Assembly: GCF_050003625.1 (NCBI RefSeq)
Contig: NC_134399.1
Coordinates: forward strand, 146,066,473-146,130,472
Direction of reading: 5' to 3'
DNA from: Haematobia irritans
Lineage: Eukaryota; Arthropoda; Insecta; Diptera; Muscidae
DNA length: 64,000 nt
Of this stretch, positions 21,340 through 33,395 are shown one piece after another; the stretch's first letter is position 1, and every line of letters starts with the position of its first letter. A program made the translations under genes and the position numbers. The notes under the pieces were generated by a model that had not been told where the DNA came from, searched no databases, and worked only from the letters and a program-made list of their open reading frames with translations.

Positions 21340-21612
21340 TCTTTGAAATGGCAAGGCAATCAAAAATTTCTATAGAGCAAGTTCTGCTAGATGTTGAAAA
21401 AGCTTTTGGTACTGTTTGGCATAATGGTTAAATTTACAAAATGCTGTTCTTTGTTGATATATTGTAATGGATCCCACCCACTCTACCATAAAAACAATAA
21501 AAACAGGATTTCCTCGGGGATCTGCACTTTTAATTAATACTCGTAAGCACCTCTTGTGTGAGTGTCCTGCATTTTGTGTAAGGCGTAAGCATATGCCCTC
21601 TAGCAACTGCGC
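21340..21612 (+). pseudogene. LINE relic: jockey-like RT piece joined to a LINE C-terminal piece
   Basis: About 21392-21450 decodes to 'LLDVEKAFGTVWHNG', the reverse-transcriptase motif that carries the first catalytic aspartate in jockey-type LINEs. About 21505-21530 ('GFPRGSALL') resembles the 'GxPQGSxLSPLL' motif. At 21546-21590 the sequence is nearly identical to 33180-33225 of the LINE in this window ('HLLCECPAFCV'), far downstream of RT in the intact order. The relic is therefore rearranged or chimeric. Too short for a firm clade call. Confidence 0.5.
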
Positions 21613-21624
21613 AATACTTCGTCT

Positions 21625-21845
21625 AAATCGGTCCATGATTATTAATAGCCCCCATATAAACCCATCCCCGGAATTGACCTCAGGACCCTCGTGAAGGAAT
21701 AAATTTCATTCGATTTTACTTCTGGAGCCTCATGGAAGAAAAAGTTTCATCCACTCGCATTGAATATGGCCTTCTAATTACTATACAAAAATTGGTTCAT
21801 ATCGGTGCATAATTATAGACACCTATATAGTAGGCAATTTAAAGA
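21625..21845 (+). mobile_element. DINE-1-like element, type A, internal fragment
   Basis: Contains 'tagcccccatataaaccc', 'tccccggaattgacctcagga' and 'aaaattggttcatatcggtg', matching the plus-orientation copy at 61.85-62.9 kb. No ends present. Confidence 0.65.
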
Positions 21846-21846
21846 A

Positions 21847-21950
21847 GATCCCAGCAAAAAAAGAGCTTCCACAAAAGTAGTTTGGATCCCCAATCTGTGA
21901 TCAGGAAGTAATAAATTTTCACTTAAAACGGCCTAAGGGATATTTAAAAA
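21847..21950 (-). mobile_element. MITE gamma fragment
   Basis: Opens 'cccagcaaaaaaagagcttcc' and shares 'ttttcacttaaaacggccta' (inverted) with about 28030. It ends in a poly(A) run. Confidence 0.5.
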
Positions 21951-22535
21951 AAAAAAAAAAAACTAAACTAAAACAAACTCCATTTTTGGCAATAAGCATA
22001 AGCAAACTTTCAGCAGCAGTTTAACAAAGGCTTCTTTTCTGTCTACACATAAAATTTCTGCAAAAAGCATTCACATTATTTTTCATTTATCTCTATGTAG
22101 ACGTTATGACACCAGCTGTCAGGCGTTTGTTTCACTTTACTAAAGAAAATCCAACATTTCATTATTAAAAGCGTAATTATTCAAGCCACTGCTAACTGTC
22201 AGATAGTAGCGGAAAAACTATTCTCCAAACTAATATGAATAAATTATAGCAACAGCTGATAATTATACTAACGGCCAAGGTTACTTTATCTATGACATAG
22301 TTGGGTATAATTATGAATACTTAACAAATTTGTTAATATGCAAAGCAACAACTTAGAGCGATTTTCATCTGATTTGTGTGAAAAAGATTTTTTAATTTAT
22401 ATTTACTAAAGTTTAATCAAATAAGTGCGAAAATTATTTAAATTTTACAATTTAATTATGTATTTTCATTTTTAATTTACTTATAATTTTACAGAATTAT
22501 TATTGGTCTACAAGAAGAACACAGTTCAAAAATTG
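21951..22535. other. no gene seen
   Basis: AT-rich unique-looking sequence; no domain, RNA or repeat recognised. Confidence 0.5.
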
Positions 22536-22707
22536 TTTCGAAGTGGTTTCATTACAATGTGGAACTCCGTTCGGACTCGGCTGTAAAAAGTAGGTCCATT
22601 GTCATTGAGTTTAATATAGAATCGGGCAGCTGTGGTATCACAATTAATTGAATAGTCTATGTGAGCCTGATATATCGGGTTGCCACTATACCTAACCTAA
22701 CCTATCG
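22536..22707 (+). mobile_element. 5'-truncated SINE copy
   Basis: Starts in the SINE body ('gtggtttcattacaatgtgg') and runs to the tail 'cgggttgccactatacctaa' and (CCTAA)n. The tRNA-like head is missing. A mariner X fragment follows directly. Confidence 0.8.
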
Positions 22708-22800
22708 CACAATGGCCACCAAAATCTCCGAATCTGAATTGCACGATTGCTCTCGAATCACAAATAATCTACCAAACTTTGGAGAATATTTTGCCACAAA
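22708..22800 (+). pseudogene. mariner X C-terminal fragment
   Basis: 'aatggccaccaaaatctccg' followed by 'aatctgaattg' is the DNA for the third catalytic block (WPPKSPDLN) of mariner X, as at 12.8 kb. It degrades into unrelated sequence by 22800. Confidence 0.45.
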
Positions 22801-22829
22801 AATTCAAAAATGTATTTCTTAGAAGACTG

Positions 22830-25655
22830 TCAAAGTTAAATATCTATAGAACATTTTGTCAAAATTTTATTTCTATAGAAAACTTTGTCAAAATGTTATT
22901 TTTATAGAAAATTTTGTCGAAATTTTATTTCTATAGAAAATTATGTCAAAATTTCATTTCTATAGAAAATTTTGTCAAAATTTTATTTCTATAGAAAATT
23001 TTGTCAAAATTTTATTTCTATAGAAAATTTTGTCAAAATTTTATTTCTATAGAAAATTTTGTCAAAATTTTATTTCTATAGAAAATTTGTACAAATTTTA
23101 TTTCAGTAGAAAATTTCTATAGAAATTTTTTTCAAAATTTTATATCTTAGAAATATTTTTTTTCCAAAATTTTACCTCTATAGAAAATTTTGTCAAAATT
23201 TTATTTTTATAGAAAATTTTGTCAAAATTTCATTTCTATAGAAAATTTTGTCAAAATTTTATTTCTATACAAAATTTTATCAAAATGTTATTTTTATTGA
23301 TAATTTAGTCAACATTTTATATAGATGTAAAATTTATTTCTATAGAAAACTATGTCATAATTTCATTTCTATAGAAAATTTTGTCAAAATTTTATTTCTA
23401 TAGAAAATTTTGTCAAAATTTTATTTCTATAGAAAATGTGTAAAAATTTTATTTCTATAGAATATCTTATTTGTTTGCTTATTTATTTATTTATTACTTA
23501 ATTTCTCATAATTACAAATTGTAATAAACTTATTCATAAGGGCACTAGCAACTAGAGCCTATCGGTCAGAAAATTTTGTCAAAATTTTATTTCTATAGAA
23601 AATTATGTCAAAATGATATTTCTATAGAAAATTTTGTCAACATTTTATTTCTATGGAAAATTTTGTCAAAAATTTACATCTATAGAAAATTTTGTCAAAA
23701 TTTTATTTCTATAGAAAATTTGATCAAAATTTTATTTCTATAGAAAATTTTGTTAAAATTTTATTTCTATAGAAAATTTTGTCAAAATTTTACACCTATA
23801 GAAAATTTTGTCAAAATATCATTTCTATAGAAAATGTTGTCAAAATTTTATTTCTATAGAAAACTTTGTCAAAATGTTATTTTTACAGAAAATTTTGTCA
23901 AAATTTTTTTTCTATAGAAACCTTTCCCAAATTTTTATTTCTATGGAAAATTTTGTCAAAATTTTATTTCTATAGAAAATTTTGTCAAAATTTTATTTCT
24001 ATAGATAATTTTGTCAAAATTTTATATCTATAGAAAATGTGTAATTTCTATACAAAATTTTGTCAAAATTTTAGACCTATAAAAATTTTGTCAACATTTT
24101 ATTTCTATAGAAAATGTCACAATTTTATTTCTATAGAAAACTTTGTCAAAATTTTATTTCTATAGAAAATTTTGTCAAAATTTTATATCTATAGAAAATG
24201 TGTAAAGATTTTATTTGAATATAAAATTTTATTTGTTTGCTTATTTATTTATTTATTTAGTTATTACTTAATTTCCTATAATTAAAAATTGTAATAAACT
24301 TATTCATACGGGCACTAGCATCTAGAGCCTATCGGCCAGACAATTATGTCTAAATTTTATTTCTATAGAAAATTTTGTCAACATTTGACTTCTATAGAAA
24401 ATTTTGTCAAAATTTTATTTCAATAGAAAATTTTATTTGTTTGCTTATTTATTTATTTATTTATTTATATATTTATTTATTTATTTATTTATTATTTAAT
24501 TTTTTATAATTACAAATTGTAATAAACTTATTCATACGGTCACTAGCAACTAGAGCCTATCAGCCAGAAAATTATGTCAAAATTTTATTTCTATAGAAAA
24601 TTTTGTCAACATTTGATTTCTATAGAAAATTTGATCAAAATTTTATTTATATAGAAACTTTTTTCAAAATTTTATTTCTATAGAAAATTTCGTCAAAATT
24701 TTATTTATATAGAAAATGTTGTCCAAATTTTATTTCTATAGAAAATTTTGTTTTCATGGAAAATATTGTCAAAATTTTATTTCTATAGAAAATTTTGTCA
24801 AAATTTTATTTCTATAGAAAAATTTGTCAAAGTTTTATTTCTCCAGAAAATTTTGTCAAAATTTTATTTCTATAGAAAATTGTGTCAAAATTTTATTTCT
24901 ATACAAAATTGTGTCAAAATTTTATTTCTATAGAAAATTTTGTCAAAATTTATAGAAAATTTATAAAAAATCTATAGAAAATTTTGTTTCCATGGAAAAT
25001 ATTGTCAAAATTTTATTTCTATAGAAAATTTTGTCAAAATTTTGTCAAAATTATATTTCTATAGAAAAATTTGTCAAAGTTTTATTTCTATAGAAAAATT
25101 TGTCAAAGTTTTATTTCTCTAGAAAATTTTGTCAAAATTTTATTTCTATAGAAAATTGTGTCAAAATTTTATTTCTATACAAAATTGTGTCAAAATTTTA
25201 TTTCTATAGAAAATTTTGTCAAAATTTTATTTCTATAGAAAATTTTGTTTCCATGGAAAATATTGTCAAAATTTTATTTCTATAGAAAATTTTCTCAAAA
25301 TTTTATTTGTAGAGAAAAGTTTCTCAAAATTTATTTCTATAGAAAATCTTTCAAAATTTTATTTCTATAGAAAATTTTGTCAAAATTTTATTTCAACAGA
25401 AAATTTTATTTGTTTGCTTATTTATTTATTTATTTATTACTTAATTTCTTATAATTACAAATTCTAATAAACTTATTTATACGGGCACTAGCAACCAGAG
25501 GCTATCGGCCAGAAAATTATGTCAAAATGTTATTTCTATAGAAAATTTTGTCAACATTTGATTTCTATTGAAAATTTTGTCAAAATATTATTTTGAATTT
25601 CATTTCTATAAAAAAATTTGGTCAAAATGTTTTTTCTATAGAAAATTCTATTTGT

Positions 25656-25702
<47 letters not shown>

Positions 25703-25860
25703 TTACTTAATTTAGTATAACTACAAATTGTAATATACTGATGTATACGGGCACTAGAAACTAGAGGCTATCGGCCAGAAAATTATGTCAAAATTTTATT
25801 TCTATAGAAAATTTTGTCAAAATTTTATTTCTATAGAAAATTGTGTCAAAATTTTATTTC
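22830..25860 (+). repeat. 29-bp minisatellite array 4, composite with TATT-rich spacers
   Basis: About 3 kb of 29-bp units interrupted five times (near 23462, 24225, 24430, 25407 and 25640) by a ~110-145-bp spacer: 'ttatttgtttgcttatttat', a variable (TATT)n tract, 'taattacaaattgtaataaa' and 'gcactagcaactagag..tatcgg.cag'. A sixth spacer copy is in array 5 at about 51615. Open frames here are artefacts of the repeat. Confidence 0.9.
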
Positions 25861-25904
25861 CACCAAACAGTAAAAATATACCATTTTTGACAGAATTGTA
25901 CCAA

Positions 25905-26075
25905 CTGTGATCTCAATCCGTTGGACTTTTGCACCTGGGGTATTTTAGAGGTTGAGGTAAGCACTAATAAAATACACAAGTGTCACTCATATCAAGACGG
26001 CGCTTCGTCGGCAATGTGCAAAATACCGCAAAGGTACTTTCGTGTGTGCTTATAACGACTCTCCAACTTGATCCT
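25905..26075 (+). pseudogene. mariner X C-terminal relic
   Basis: 'gatctcaatccgttggactt' continuing into 'ttgcacctggggtattttag' is the DNA for a 'DLNPLDFCTWGIL' block with the third catalytic aspartate. The following sequence parallels the C-terminal part of the 12.9- and 17.6-kb copies. Short and frameshifted. Confidence 0.55.
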
Positions 26076-26104
26076 AACTGCTCTTGACCTTTGCTACCAT
26101 ATGT

Positions 26105-26545
26105 TCCAATTTTGGAGGGTCTGTTTAATATAAGATTATAGAGCAATATGGACCAATTTTTTCATTATTTTAGAAAATACATTGTACCAAATTAGATACA
26201 ATTTGTTCCTCCAATAGGTCCAAAAGCCAATTGGAGCCAATATCCAATCATCCAAGAGGATCCGGAAGTCAAATCTGGGGATAGGTTCATATGGGATCTA
26301 CACACAATTAACGACTGATATGGAGCAATTTTTGCATGGTTGGAATAAATTTAAATCACGTCCAAATTTTAAACAGACGGACGGGCATAGCTATTTCGAC
26401 TCAGAATTTGACCACAGTCCAGAGTATATATACTGAATGGGGTCCGAGATCAATACATCACAATATATTTTACCAACCGAATGACAAAGTTAGTATACCC
26501 TCCATCATAGGATGGATAGATAACACCCACCCTGTATAGTGTGTA
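26105..26545 (-). mobile_element. decayed DINE-1-like element
   Basis: Contains 'caatatggaccaattttttc', 'aatctggggataggttcata', 'aaacagacggacgggcatag', 'agagtatatatactgaatgg' and 'gtataccctccatcatagga', in the order of type A. Strongly diverged and without the hairpin end. Confidence 0.65.
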
Positions 26546-27654
26546 ATAATTGTTTATGACTGGGGTCATTGAATTTAATTTATAAATATACTATTGAATT
26601 TATTGATACTCGGATCAATAACAATAAGGTTTTCTATATATTTCCATGGAATATGAACTTTTTCACCTTGGCTATTAACCTGTTGTTCTAAGAAATAAAA
26701 ACATTTCCTTTCAATTCTGTCGACATGTTACAATGGTACAGCAGAGCACATAGACTGGATAGGAAAACGAAAACGACGCAATAACCTTATATTGTTTTGT
26801 TTGAACAAAACTTTAGTTTTAGTTTAGATAGGATGGTCGTCTTTGTTTTTCACTTGAAGTTGTGATGTTTATTCTTCACCTTGCGTTAGTTTTGCAATTT
26901 TCAAGACACAGTAGCACAACATCATCAGAAACTATGACGACCCTATATCTTCAGCATCTTCATTGATTTTCTATTTTCTTCTTTTTACCTTCTCCATTGA
27001 AGTTGTGTGTAATTTACCTCAGCCTTAGTTCAAAGAAATGATGTTTGAAACCCCTTTTTTTTGTTGGCGCATAGTAACTTGTTTACTATTGTCTTCACTA
27101 GGAAATCCATTTGTTTGATCATCATCTTTGTCCTGGCGTTTGTTGTATGACCAAAGAGCCCATCTACATTGATGGGAAAAGGAATAGAAATAAAACATTG
27201 GAAAATTGTTTTCATCTGTATTGTTAGGTTTTCCAATTACTATCCCAAGATTTCTATGCACTGCAGTAAGAATGATGCTACTGCTGTCTTACAATTGTCT
27301 AATCGTTATCAACATATGTATATAAGTTTGTTATATACATGAGTTTGTATAATGGATTTGCCATCCTTTACAGTTGAAATCTATTGAAAAAATAGATGAT
27401 TATTTTATGTTTGCCCAGCAATCAAAACAATTTTGATACTCCAATACGAGGATCAACCCAGGTGGGGAGAATATCGTAAACAAATCTAATTCTACAATAG
27501 AATTTTCAGTAAGTTACTGAGGGATAAGAGATAAGTAACATAAGATGGATAAATATCACAAGGTGCTGCTGGTTTCTATTTTTAGCCCAATGAAGATGGA
27601 TTTGTTTCTTATGGTCGCAAAAAGCAAAGCGCCAATTTTCCAGAATAAGTAAAT
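26546..27654. other. no gene seen
   Basis: Unique-looking sequence. Two overlapping minus-strand open stretches at 27.03-27.26 kb read the same DNA in different frames and match nothing I know. Confidence 0.5.
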
Positions 27655-27725
27655 ATAGACTTAAGTTCGGCCGGGCCGAATCTTAAATTCCACGACCATG
27701 AATCATAAAATATAATAAAAATAAA
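27655..27725 (-). mobile_element. DINE-1-like element, type C, 3' end
   Basis: 'acttaagttcggccgggccg' hairpin followed by 'aatcttaaattccacgaccatg', equal to the inverse of the 3' end of the complete type C copy (35660-35712). Only the end is present. Confidence 0.65.
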
Positions 27726-27825
27726 GAATTTTATTTAAACTGAAAAAGATCGAATAAGAAACAAAATAAATCAACATAAAATATAATTCTTTCTTCTGAA
27801 AACACTTTGCGGGTTACTTGCAAAC

Positions 27826-28735
27826 CCAGCAAAAAAATTGGAAGTTGTTCCACAAACATTTCTTTTATAGCGCATCCTGGAATCCCCCATCAATTTGTTT
27901 CCACTTCCGATGCAGTCTTTTTGGATAAGTCCACAAACATTTCTTTTAAAGCACATCCCGGGATCCTCTATCAATTTTTTCCACTTCCGATGCAGTCCTT
28001 TTGCACAAGTCTTAGAAAGTACGGAATTAGGCCGTTTTAAGTGAAAATTTATGTTTTGTACAATAAAATTTCGCAAAAATGGAATAGAAAATCAATAAAA
28101 AAATAATAAAAAAACATAAAAAATTCATCCTCGCTGAGATTTGAACATATGCTGTTTGACTTTTTCACTTCCAAGGAAGTTCTTTTGAGAAGATTTTGCA
28201 AATTACGATAGTTTTTAATTTTTGTTGATTTTTAATGGAAAAAATAAATTCATACACAAAAATATATATAAAAAAATAAAAAATAAAAACAGATTATAAT
28301 TTTTTAGAAAAATATTTAAGAAAAAAACTTGCCGCTGGTGAGATATGAACCAATGTTCATTATTTTTTCATTTATAATAATAAAGAACATCTCAGGAAGT
28401 AGTTAGAATGTCATGCCGTGGTGTCATATTAGGTATGAATAGATGTTTTGATGCATTGTGTTCAATGGCGTTTGTGGCTGAGTGTGCTAAAGCGTTCTGT
28501 TGTGGTGCCAATAGACCCAGGTTCAACCCCCGTGGAAGTGAAGAATTTTTAAAAATTAGATAATAAGAAAATAAAAGTGTAACCAAAAATACTGATAAAA
28601 ATAAAACGCGAAATTGAAAAAAAACATATTTTTGGTTTTTTAGCTTTTTAAATTTTTTCATTCAAATGAACTTCCAAGGCACAACTTCAAAAGAAATGCA
28701 AAGGATCCAAAAATGTAGTACTTCCGTCCTATGAC
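27826..28735. mobile_element. MITE gamma-related composite with 81-bp tandem duplication
   Basis: Opens 'cccagcaaaaaaattggaag'. An 81-bp segment containing 'ccacaaacatttctttt' and 'ccacttccgatgcagtc' is duplicated at 27850-27930 and 27931-28011. Further right are tRNA-like box B remnants on the minus strand near 28135-28155 and 28333-28350, and one on the plus strand (separate entry). Several insertions seem merged here; boundaries are uncertain. Confidence 0.45.
28440..28560 (+). repeat. tRNA-like sequence, possibly the head of a second SINE family
   Basis: 'tttgtggctgagtgtgctaa' resembles a D-arm/box A of Leu or Ser tRNAs, and 'ggttcaaccccc' at about 28519 resembles box B, at tRNA-like spacing. 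It is followed by 'gtggaagtgaagaattttta', and the minus-strand box B remnants at 28.14 and 28.34 kb have similar A/T-rich sequence after box B. Not a folded functional tRNA as far as I can see. Confidence 0.4.
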
Positions 28736-28737
28736 AA

Positions 28738-29411
28738 CCCAGCAAAAACAATTTGGAAGTTCTTCCAAAGGCACAACTTTAAAAGCACTTGCAAAAGATG
28801 TACTCGCAAAGATGTTCTTTATTTCAACTACACGGAAGTTCTTTTAATTCAAATACTATTCAACTCGCTTTTTTCTTATTTTTTAGTGGGTATATTTATT
28901 TTTTTGTTTCAAAAAGGTTAATACCAGAGTAAGCTTTAATAAAATGGTACAAATTATTGAAATTTTGTCGAAAAAAATCTAAATCCATTTAAATAATATT
29001 GCGAAATTTTCAAAATATTTTAATTCAAACGATTCGGACAAGCGTTAGAATGCTTTAAAAATTATAAAAACTTATACAAATTCTTCATTTGTCAAAATAT
29101 AACAACATTTTTTAATTCACATCCAAAACACTGAATTTGAATCACCGAGTAAGAAGTGATGGAAATTCAGTGCAACGACTGTTGAAATGGTGGACATCCG
29201 TCCTGTGACAAGCCCGTGTTAAATCCATCGCTTCTGCGCCAATTTTACACTACTTTCGGATCCAATAAAAACATGTTCACTACTTTTTCGGCGACGCTTT
29301 TTTACTGGGAAGCCCAAGTAAAATTCATTGGAGATGAAGCAAGTTTACACTACTTCCGGATCACAAATTGGGGATCCAAAATACTTTTTTGGAAGCTCTT
29401 TTTTCGCTGGG
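28738..29411 (+). mobile_element. MITE gamma copy
   Basis: Begins 'ccagcaaaaacaatttggaag', contains 'aagtgatggaaattcagtgca', 'ggacatccgtcctgtgaca' and 'ttctgcgccaatttta', and ends 'ttttttcgctggg'. The inverted ends are CCCAGCAAAAA and its complement. The right end is doubled (a first end at about 29312). Non-coding. Confidence 0.65.
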
Positions 29412-30822
29412 AATATATAGAATTTCAGGTGGATTTTATGACATACTCTGCCAAGCCAACATATATACCAAAATGGAAATCGGGCGACTTAACACATGGA
29501 GCGATCCACGCCATATTTGCTACACCTCCCAGCAAAAAAAAATTTGGAAGTTCTTCTCAAGGCACAACTTTAAAAGAACTTCTTTATTTTAACTGCACAG
29601 GAAGTTCATTCGAGTCAATTTCGTTATAATTTTTTTTTTTATATTTTTAATAGGAAATTTATTTTTTATTTGTTCTGTTTCGAATAGGTTAAAAACAGAT
29701 TAAGAATTAACAAAATGGTACAAATTATTTAAATTTAGCCGAAAAAATGCTAAATCCTTTGTAGAAAAATTTCGAATTTTTGAAAATATTTGATCACAAC
29801 AGTTCCAGACAAGCGTTCCAAAAAAATCTGGAAGTTCTTCTTAAGGCACAACTTTAAAAGCACTTCCAAAAATGTCGTCCCAAAGATGTTCTTTATTTTA
29901 ATTGCACAGGAAGTTAATTTGAGTAAATTTTTTATAACTCGCTTTTTTCATATTTTTAATGGGAAATTTAAAATTTTATTATTTCAAATGAGTTAAGAAT
30001 AGATTAACAGTTAATAAAATAGTGCAAATTATTTAAATTTTGCCGAAAAAATGTTAAATCCTTTCTAGAAAATTTGCGAATTTTTGAAAATATTTGATGT
30101 CAAACGTTTCAGACATGCGTTATAATGGCTTAAAAAGTCATAAAAAAAAATTTTAAAAATTATTTATTTGTCAAAATATCACAAAAAATCTTAATTCACA
30201 TCCAAAACACTGAATTCGCCTCACACCTTAAGAAGTGATTCAAATTCAGTGCAGCGGCTGTTGAAATAGTGGACATCCGTCCTCTGACAAGCCCATGTTA
30301 AATTCATCGCTTCTGCATCAATTTGGCACCACTTCCGGATCCAAAAAGAACATTTTCACTACTTTTTTGGAGACGCTTTTTTTGTTGGGCTATTTACGGA
30401 CCTAACTTACCTCTATATTTCGTATTTCAGGCAAATCGGATAAAAATTTGGATGTCTAGACGCTCAAGAAGTCTATATGGGGGCTATATAAAACCATGGG
30501 CCGATACACACCATATCCGGCAAGTACCTCTCGATTTTGAATTTCATGCAAATCGGATAAAAATTCCGGTGTTTAGAAGTCCAAGAGGTCAAATAAGGAG
30601 ATCAGGCTGTAGACCAAATCACTCCATATTCGGCACACTTAGATTTTGAAAGTCAGGCAAATCGGATAAAAATTGGTCGATTAGTATGGAGGCTATATCA
30701 AAATCTGAACCAATATAGCTTATCTTCGAACTTGACCTGCATGCAGACAAAAATGCAGCATTCATTATTGAAGACTGTATGTTGTTACGACAGACGGACA
30801 TGGTTACATCGTCTTAGAATTA
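29412..30822 (-). mobile_element. DINE-1-like element, type C, split by a MITE gamma and cut by the LINE
   Basis: Parts lie at 29412-29526 and 30389-30822. The latter has 'gtctatatgggggctatata', three 'caaatcggataaaaatt' repeats and 'cgacagacggacatggttac' before the LINE junction. The 5' end expected after 'cttagaatt' is absent, consistent with breakage at the LINE insertion. Confidence 0.65.
29527..30388 (+). mobile_element. MITE gamma copy with internal duplication
   Basis: From 'cccagcaaaaaaaaatttgg' to 'gacgctttttttgttggg'. A ~290-bp segment ('ctggaagttcttct' through 'ataggttaaaaacagattaa'-like sequence) occurs twice, starting at about 29537 and 29825. Non-coding. Confidence 0.7.
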
Positions 30823-30826
30823 CTCC

Positions 30827-33334
30827 TACAAGCGAGAACTGAGAAAGGCTGAGCATAACTCTTATGATGATTACTGCAATGATTACTGCAGCAGTATTGA
30901 GAATACGTCCGAGGCTTCCAGACTACGGAAGGTTCTAGCATCCACCAACTCCGCTCCAGGTTTCATTAAAATATCGGGGGACAATTGGACAACGTCCAGT
31001 GAGGAGATGCTGGAGGTACTATTGGACACATATTCTCCTGGAAATCAGACGGTTGAACGATGTACTGACGGTGCCACAGTTGCTCAGCGGTCCTTTCCTG
31101 TCGAGGAAATTGTATGGGAAACTAGAATAAGATGGGCGCTAAATAGCTTTGGACCATTCAAATCCCCCGGACCTGATGGAATTACTCCGGCGGAGTTACA
31201 AGCAGTAACGGACAAAGTTATCCCCTGGTTGTCGGCGATATATAAAGGATGTATCAACTTATCATATATCCCAGGAAAGTGGAGGGAAACAAAAGTTGTT
31301 TTCATACCTAAAGCGGGAAAAGCATCTCACTCGAGGGCGAAGGATTTCCGACCAATCAGCTTATCCTCATTCCTACTTAAGACTCTGGAGAGGATAATAG
31401 ATATTTATCTTAGAACTAGCATCGATTCAAGTTTGTTCTTGAAACGACAGCATGCATACTCGAAGGGCAGGTCTACTGAGACCGCATTACTTGAACTAGT
31501 CAGCTTTATTGAAAGCTCACTATCTGTCAAAGAATACACAAGCGTTTCTAGACATCGAAGGGGCGTTCAACAATGTCCATCCGAGCTCCATATTAAATGG
31601 ACTGACAACTCTGAATGTTGATCCATGTATACTTAGGCTGTTAGATGAACTGCTAATGAAGAGACGTATTTCAGCCACACTAGGACAAGCAAACATTCAA
31701 AGATATGTGAACAGAGGCACTCCCCAAGGAGGAGTTCTATCACCTCTTCTTTGGAATGTTGCTATAAATAACCTTCTGGTTACCCTAGAAAAAGAAAGGA
31801 TAAAAGTGGTTTCATACGCAGATGATGTGGCTCTGGCAGTCAGGGGAAAATTCCCATCCACAATGGTCTTGGGGTAAATCCTGCAAAGACAGAATTAGTC
31901 ATGTACTGCAAAGATCGCAAAACTCCCACGGTTAGGCCTATTTTCTTAGGGGGTATTAAAATTCCCTTTGGTGAGTGTGCAAAATACCTTGGCGTTATTT
32001 TGGACAGGAAGCTGAACTTTAAGCTTAATATTGAAGAAAGGGCGAGAAACGCAACGGTAGCTTTGTACTCGTGCAAAAAGGCAATAGGAAAAAAGTGGGG
32101 ACTAAAACCAAAAATTGTGCATTGGCTATACACGGCAGTGGTTAGACCTATAATGCTATATGGTGTTGTAGTCTGGTGGCGGGCACTTCAGAAACCGACT
32201 TGTTTAGATAAAGTTTAGCGTATGGCGTGTTTGTGTATTTCAGACGCATTCAGCAAGACAGGAACAAATTCCCTTAATGTCATGTTGCATCTATTGCCTT
32301 TAGACATTTTGGCCAAACAGTCAGCTGCAACAACGGCTGTGCGGTTGCGCGAGCTATCGCTGTGGTCGGAAAAGGTTACGGTCACAGTTCTGTCCTCAAA
32401 ATAATGTCAGATGTGCCTAACGTAGTGGATTACACTTTGGCGAGTCCACTTTTCGACTAAAAGTTTGAGACTCTAATCCCCAACAGTGAGGCGTGGTGCT
32501 CACAGAGCCCGGGGAGTAAAGAATATATAGATTTCTACACTGATGGCTCCAAATTGGATGGACAAGTGGATTTCGGAGTATATTCTAATGATCTGGAACT
32601 TCGAATAGCGAAAAGATTACCTAATCACTGTAGTGTTTTTCAGGCTGAAATATTAGCAATAAGAGAGGTGGCGAATTGGCTGAGAAGTAATGTTCCAAAA
32701 AATGTGGGCATTAATATATACTCAGACAGTCAACCTGCAATAAAATCCTTGGACTCTGTGTTCCTCAACTCGAAAACGGCCATCGACTGCCGCAAATCTC
32801 TCAATGAGATGGCTGAGCAGTACAATATTCACCTAATATGAGAGCCTGGCCATAGGAACATACCGGGGAACTGCGAAGCGGATGAGTTGGCAAGGCTAGG
32901 GACTACCTTACATATTACTAGAATTTGTTGGTATGCCCCTAGCTACCTGCAAGCTCATGCTGCGTGAGAAGGCTGTTATGATGGCAAATGTTCGATGGGA
33001 GAATTGCAAGGGTTGTAACGACACCAAGCAAATTTGGCCCCATTTCAACTTAAACCGCACACTCCTGATATCTGTTATAACGGGTCGCTGCCTGATAGGC
33101 GATTTTGCGAAAACTATTGGCGCTAAGTATAATGACTATTGTATGAGCTGTCATGATGCGGAGGAAAAGGAATCAATTAAACACCTCTTGTGTGAGTGTC
33201 CTGCATTTTGTGTAAAGCGCAAGCAACCTTTAGGAGCATATAGCTTCAGATTACTGGCGGATCTGGAAAACGTTAACTTAAGCAGTCTGCTAATATTTTT
33301 GGAACAATCTGGTTGGTTCAGCGAAGAAAAATAA
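30827..33334 (+). pseudogene. LINE ORF2 remnant: reverse transcriptase, RNase H, C-terminal Cys/His region
   Basis: The product would copy LINE RNA into DNA at the target site. Visible in order: 'FKSPGPDGITPAELQ' (about 31159), 'DFRPISLSSFLLKTLER' (about 31345), 'AFLDIEGAFNNV' (about 31540), 'GTPQGGVLSPLLWN' (about 31718), YADD (31815-31826), 'KYLGVILDRKL' (about 31982), an RNase H domain with 'FYTDGS' (about 32533), 'QAEILAIREVA' and 'IYSDSQPA', and a C-terminal 'CMSCHDAEEKESIKHLLCECPAF' region. Disabling changes: a frameshift near 31537, a deletion after 31860 removing the region downstream of YADD, a nonsense TAG at 32216-32218 (one step from CAG), further frame changes at about 32405-32550 and 32842-32930, an in-frame TAA near 32458, and a TGA at 32839-32841 where TGG is expected. 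RNase H and the C-terminal motif suggest the I/LOA group (Bilbo/Baggins-like); the clade call is tentative. Confidence 0.85.
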
Positions 33335-33395
33335 TCGAGAAGGTTCAACGGTTAAAACTAGAAGTTCCCATATGTAATAGGTACTTTTAGTTAAT

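Noticed and set aside
24748..25467. Long F/Y/K/I-rich frames in arrays 4 and 5
   Set aside because: Product of the stop-free 29-bp unit read in rotating phases; not protein genes.
27025..27261. Host gene fragment on the minus strand
   Set aside because: Two frames over the same bases, neither resembling a known protein.
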